From assembly GCA_030737875.1 (NCBI GenBank), contig CM060910.1, positions 70,750,501 through 70,814,500 of the forward strand: DNA of 64,000 nucleotides, given 5' to 3'. Each line of letters begins with the position of its first letter. Positions within the stretch are counted from its first letter, which is position 1. Below the pieces are notes generated by a model, which saw only the letters and a list, made by a program, of their open reading frames with translations, made no database searches and had not been told where the DNA came from. Below, in pieces: positions 58,815 to 64,000 of this stretch. Made by a program: the position numbers and the translations under genes. This DNA is from Allium sativum. Taxonomy: Eukaryota; Streptophyta; Magnoliopsida; Asparagales; Amaryllidaceae.

Positions 58815-60599
58815 TGTGACGACCCTAAACCCCCATTCCACGGTGGCATGTGTAATCTTTGGAAATTAACACAAACAAATAACAACAGAACAAAAATATA
58901 TAATTACACCAGATAATTTACAACAGAATACACTGAATAAACATAATCATCAGAGTTACACAGTATACAGGATCACACTTAGTACAAAATACAGTTTCAG
59001 CTTTATATAAAATGTCTACAGCGGAATCAAACATAATATACATAACAGGAGCTGAACAACATAAATGAAGTGATAGAATCCATCTTCAGCTCCATAGCTA
59101 TCCAGAAACAGCCTGCTAAAACCTGAATACAAGGTTGCCCATGTAGAAATAGGGGCACCCGAGTTTGCAAGTGAAACAAACTATGAGTCAGTCATGGGAC
59201 TGGTATGAGAAATCTACTTAACTTATTTTACAATAAGGCCAATCACAGGACCACGTCGCTAACGCGGAATGGGTTTACTCCATTGGACTGCCAGTGTTTA
59301 AAACAAGTAAATCATTTAAACATCGCAATGCTTTTTACAAAAATGAAACCATTATAAGACTCAGGTCCCATCACACAATGCAACACAAGCCGGAGGATAG
59401 AGTTTTACCTTATAATGGCCAAAATATGCTTGATACGTATAAAACAAAAGCATTTGATATTATTACTAGTGTTTGTATGTTTCAAAAAAAATTTCAATCA
59501 TAAGTATCAATCATAGACGACATGGGTACCATATATCATGTCGCCATATATAGGTTTACAATCAAAACCGCATAATGTCGTATTTGGAAATTGGATTTCC
59601 ATCATGAACCAAGGCAAGGGATCGTCCCTACCGCTTCGAGACAATCTAGCCAGCCATGTCTCAGGAACAGCCGCAACTGCACCTTGGATCTTCCGGGCTG
59701 GTCCACACAGAGTAGATTAAAATGCCTGAATACTGCGTTTCCCCACCCTATGGGGCGTAAATCTGGTCTGTATAAAGACCATCCATCGGCTCCACAGAGA
59801 CCGAAATAACTGAGGCGCCTTGCTATCCATCATCCACATATGTAAAACATCCGGGCATGTAAAATCTAGACACCACTCTAAGCTAGAAAGAAACGCATGT
59901 CCTCCCTGTAGTCTTCTCCCATTTCTGGTCGGGGTGTGAGGCTCGCGAATTAATGCCATACACAAAGCTGGACATATTAAAGCCATGCTTTGATTATCAA
60001 CCACAAGGCTCTGATTTTTAACAAAAGCCTTGATTAGTGCATCTCAGCATGCTACGTTGTCAAGTTGCAACGTCAGACACACATCCATTTACAAGTCTGT
60101 TTTTGGTCTGAATGAAACTGGAGGCACCTTATTCCTTGTCCCATATGTCCAATACAGGAGAGAGGCCCTTGCATATCCAAACGATCAACAAGTATGTCCA
60201 GACAACCACCACTGTAATCCCTTCAGGGCAACAACTCCCATCAAAGGCATCAGTAGTCATCCATTCGATGTGAAGATCATCGGTCTTGCACCGTCTTCAT
60301 ATCTTCGACTTCTAATCGTCAACCAATTATTTGAAATGATATTTAACTCGTCCTTTTCAAATAATTCACGTATATTTAGAATTCAAATCAATTCATTTCC
60401 ATGGTTAATTTATTTGACATCCATAATTCAGTTTATTAATGTAATTTTCATGACAAACACATTCAACCATCAAATATCCAATAAACCATGTAAATTTGGT
60501 TTATTTCCATTTCAAATCGTTTATAATATTTTATAATGATTTATTGCTATTTTTATTTATTTAAAAATAGCCCATTTATTTGAACGACGCTTCAGGCCA

Positions 60600-61047
60600 T
60601 AACGCGGCCATGGCGCTGTTTTTCTTCAGATTTGATTTACACATTTCTGAAAATCTAACCGTTGGATCTTTTCAAATTTTAGATCATTGGAAAGATCTTT
60701 TCAAAACGGATCCAACGGTTCCAGTTTTGGGAAAATCCGACGGTCAAATCTCCCGGTACAATCGTTTAAAATTATGATTTCAAAATACCAACTGCAGCGT
60801 TGTTATTCGTTTTATTTTAGTTATATATATATAATCCATTCTGGCGTTGTTTTTATTCAGATTTGAATTAAACATTTCACACAATCTAACCATCAGATCT
60901 TTACAAATTTTATATCGTTGGAAAGATATTTTCAAAGCGAACCCAACGGTTCCGGTTTCAGGGAAATTCGATGGTCAGATTTCTCGGTATAATCGTTTAA
61001 AATCATGATTCCAAAATACGAACTACAGCGACGTTATTCGTTTTATA

Positions 61048-61078
<31 letters not shown>

Positions 61079-61083
61079 ATCCG
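60600..61083. repeat. 231-bp direct duplication, 2 copies
   Basis: GGCG(C/T)TGTTTTT(C/A)TTCAGATTTGA starts at 60612 and 60843. The copies stay similar through TCTAACC...GGAAAGAT...CCAACGGTTCC...ATAATCGTTTAAAAT and each ends in a TA run. Confidence 0.85.
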
Positions 61084-61099
61084 TTCTTCGATTTCCAAA

Positions 61100-61370
61100 C
61101 CATTTTCATTTCATATATGTGGTAAAAATAACATTTTTAGCCAACAAATATTTATTTCAACACATGACTATTTTTAACACTTCATATATATAATAAAAAT
61201 GTGATTTTTATTGTTAAAACAATTTATTTCAAACATGAATGTTTTTAGCGACATATATATAATAAAAATGTGATTTTATTGTCAAAACAATTTATTTAAA
61301 ACATGAATATTTTATATACTTCATATACATGATAAAACTGTGATTTTTATCGTTCAAACAATTCATTCGT
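61100..61370. repeat. About 70-bp tandem repeat, about 4 copies
   Basis: ATAATAAAAATGTGATTTTTATTG recurs with GTGATT at 61201, 61270 and 61340, and a diverged copy lies near 61131. Units also share ACAATTTATTT and ACATGAAT. Confidence 0.75.
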
Positions 61371-61699
61371 CATGCGAATATTTTTCCAACACATGAATAT
61401 ATTTCAACACATGAATATAAATCAAACACATGAATATTTCAGAAAATTTCGGCAGCATAACGGCAGGGTGTTTAAAACCAGCACCATCCCGAGTACGGCT
61501 CCTCGCACCACCTTACGCCTCGCGACGTTCCCTATGGGGCTTATCCTAATGATCTAATCATTTCAATCATTTTCATATCACATTGAATTTTTCCACAAAC
61601 AATTCCAATTTTGTTTTAACCACAAACAACCATTCGCCTTTATCAACCAAATTTCACGTCAACCAAAATCCAAACAATCACAACCAATATATATCGTCC

Positions 61700-61719
61700 A
61701 TGGTCTGTGGACGAGGGGA

Positions 61720-61760
<41 letters not shown>

Positions 61761-61920
61761 AACGTATATATTTCCATTTCCATTTCATTCAACACACATA
61801 TAATTTTTACAACGTATATATAACTTATACATCGCACATATAATTTATACAATGCTTATACATGAGGTGTACAACGATTATATAACTTATACATCGATCA
61901 TATAATTTATACATCGCCTT
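61700..61920. repeat. TA microsatellite and short ATAATTTATACATCG repeats
   Basis: A TA run at about 61721-61751 is followed by several copies of ATAACTTATACATCG/ATAATTTATACATCG between 61800 and 61912. Confidence 0.7.
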
Positions 61921-63151
61921 TCCATTCAAATTTGAATTTAGAAATTTCACATTGGGTTCCACTCCTCCAAAAATTGTAGGAAGCTCCAAAAATTCTCCGG
62001 TCTCTTCTATAATGTAGAAGACGTCCTCACGGTCTCGGTGTTTCTTGTTTCACTGGATTCCGACCACAAACGAAAAAGATATGATATTTATTTGATTGCA
62101 ATGCTTTTAATTGTCGAAATCAGATTAAAATAAACAAACCCATACCTTTCAGCGAACCGTTCAAACCTAGGTCTAGATTTTTCGATCAATCCGTGAAGCG
62201 GTTGGATGATCATGCTTCGCAGCATCGAAGAGGGAGGAGGGGCGCACCGGCGCAGGGTGGTAGGGCACAGTTCGATCCCCCCAGCAATAGTGGTGGCTCT
62301 TCGAAGTCCCCGACTTTTGAGTTGCGGATCTGCTCGTACGAGCGACGATAGGGGGTGTAATTTAGATGGATTTAAAGAGGAAGAAGAGCTCTTCAAAAAG
62401 TTACAAAGGAGCATGTGGTTTTGGTGCGTAGACTGAGGGAAAAGTGGACAGGAAGGAATGAGCAACTTTCGCCGTCGCCTGGAGCATTTAGTCAGGGAGA
62501 GAGAAAATTGCCTTTGAATTTGATTGGCCCATATATTTTTAATTTATTTAAATCCAAAAATACCCCTCAATTCTTATGGGCTCCAATTCAAACCCAACGA
62601 CTGTTGGCCCCAGCTAAATACCCCCATTCTGAATACAATGGAATATGTTTCATAAGCCCATTCGACTGTTTCAGTCAGTTATTCCTCATATTAAAATATA
62701 AAACATTCAATTTTAGATTTGAACGTACATTTTAATTTGCCGGGGCCACATACTAATTCTAAAAATTCCAGAAAAAATAAATTTAGCTATATCTGGACGA
62801 TACGGTCCCAACAAAACTAATTTCGTCGAATTTGGAGACCGTTTGAAAACTGGCCATTTTTGGTCGACCAAATTGACTGGAACTAACCAAACATGTTTTG
62901 TTTTGCCACGCTCTCATATTAACCCCAAAAATTATGGAATTTGGAATCTAGCAATAATTTGACATCCCAGATCTAATAAAATCGGTTTCATCGAAAACGA
63001 AGGTCGTTTGTAAAATGTCTATTTTTTACGGGCTATATTTATTCCATAGCGACCATTCTGAAAATTCATTTAGCCATAACTTTTGATTCCCGCTATGAAA
63101 TTTCGATTTTTCAGATTCGTTAGAAAGATATTCTTAAACATATTTAAATAT

Positions 63152-64000
63152 GTAATGACCCGGATTCTTATGGGTTAATTTTAAATATTTAATATGGGTT
63201 TAAATATTGGGTGGACAAATATAAATGGAATTTTTATATTAATACGTCAATTTAAATATCGATTTCGATTTAATATCGTATATAATAAATTATCAAAATA
63301 AGGAATCAGCGAATAACTGAATTCGAATTGAAAATTGATTTGAAATCAGTTCAAAAAATCAATACATAATTCTGTTTGAATTAGAATAACAATATTCAAT
63401 AATTATCGAAGAATTTAAATGGTTTGAAATTTAAATTAAATCGATTTAAATTAATATCTGTTCGGAATGATCGAACTGGACTTCGATACTTATCCCAGTG
63501 GGTTCAGAATAGTAGTTTTACCCTAGAATTGACAGTTGTTAAGTTCAGAAAGGAGTTCGCAGTCAAGGAATATTTTTAATTAAAGGATACGGGTTTTAAA
63601 TATAAAATCAAGTGGAAAATGAAATGGCCACATCTCCTTCCATTTAAAACCACACGACTGAAAAACAAAGCCGTGCCTTTCTCCATTTCCACAAATCAAA
63701 CCATCCCACCTTATAAATCAAAGCCGATCCCAAATCCTCAAAAATAAAAGTTTCAGCAAACAATAGAAATGGCCATCGCCTTTTTCCTTTTTCCGCAAAA
63801 CAAAAAGGAAATCACAATTCGCGATTCAATTCCAGATCGAGTGTGGAGGGCTTGCGAGTTAAGGAAGGTGCGGTGGGTTTGTTTGGTTCGCTGGCGCTCG
63901 AGATTGGGAAAACCGGGAGGCGAATCAGTGGAGCAGGATGGTTAAGCAGTGGAGTTGAGTGGTACGATGAGGCTTCGGGGGGGGGGGGGGGGGTGACTCT
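63152..64000 (+). repeat. LTR F start (partial)
   Basis: TGTAATGACCCGGATTC begins AT-rich LTR-like sequence that leaves the window. The terminus belongs to the same TGTAA-ACCC type as the other LTRs here. A 17-base G run lies at 63977-63993. No coding region is seen. Confidence 0.4.

Larger units (their letters stand above)
58815..63139 (-). repeat. LTR E of the L2 family, with internal duplications
   Basis: It starts TGTGACGACCCTAAACCCCC. It shares ordered similarity with L2 (CAGCGGAA near 59020, GGGACTGGTATGAGAA near 59200, CGCTAACGCGGAATG near 59260, CAGACACACATCCAT near 60070). The right limit is set tentatively before the TGTAATGACCC at 63152. No coding domain is seen; several open frames of 60-168 codons appear chance. 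Whether this is a solo LTR or part of an element running out of the window is unknown. Confidence 0.45.

Noticed and set aside
60030..60536. 168-codon plus-strand frame as a gene
   Set aside because: It lies within LTR E where L2 has similar non-coding sequence with stops. No domain is recognised.
16628..63139. L2 and LTR E as the two LTRs of one giant element
   Set aside because: L1 pol continues across L2 with five-base target copies at its own two ends, and E starts inside another LTR. They are related but separate insertions.
1..64000. CRISPR arrays, rRNA or tRNA genes, bacterial operons
   Set aside because: No regularly spaced identical repeats with unique spacers and no rRNA or complete tRNA were recognised. 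The tRNA-like matches are only 12-base primer sites.

Overview
The window is repeat-rich intergenic DNA from a flowering plant. It is packed with Ty3/gypsy and Ty1/copia LTR retrotransposons whose domains and signals (initiator-Met tRNA primer sites, Tat-type double RNase H, an antisense gene with a plant 'putative gypsy type transposon' domain, CACTA ends) are typical of angiosperms. I cannot name the species. I see no intact host gene, rRNA, tRNA or CRISPR.

Layout. 1-3000: 3' end of a plus-strand gypsy (Athila-like) element, with the pol tail, a long UTR, a polypurine tract and a 3' LTR. 3000-4000: unassigned AT-rich DNA with an antisense coding-like relic. 4007-about 8900: a decayed minus-strand copia element (RNase H, RT, integrase, pre-integrase, protease relics, primer site, 5' LTR) that lacks gag and carries a small AT-rich insertion in its LTR. 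8900-12650: anonymous DNA with a few short coding-like scraps.

12650-57718 is one old minus-strand Tat-like gypsy element (called L1 here): LTR-like region, three different tandem-repeat arrays, integrase, RT/RNase H, protease and gag relics. Its pol is split by a solo LTR (L2, outer limits 16628-50286, TSD GTTCC/ATTCC). L2 is split by a copia-type element with 3 kb LTRs (L3, 21000-49822). The left LTR of L3 is split by an 18,003-bp CACTA-type DNA transposon (L4, 21547-39549). L4 contains a nearly intact 13,955-bp Tat/Retand-like gypsy element (L5, 24723-38677, TSD AGTAG). This is a five-layer nest in which each layer can be checked by its termini, duplications and restored continuity. A second solo LTR (52056-55250, TSD CTAAC) also sits in L1 pol.

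57719-64000 is a pile of LTRs of the TGTAAC/TGTGAC-GACCC kind with internal duplications and TA-rich satellites.

L5 is the most informative element. It has gag, protease, RT, two RNase H domains and integrase on the plus strand, broken by four in-frame stops and one frameshift. Beyond a 3' UTR with a hairpin also found in its LTRs, and a repeat block with four TATAAAAG boxes, lies an antisense, apparently spliced gene running toward pol. Its LTRs differ by about ten substitutions and one indel, so it is the youngest layer.
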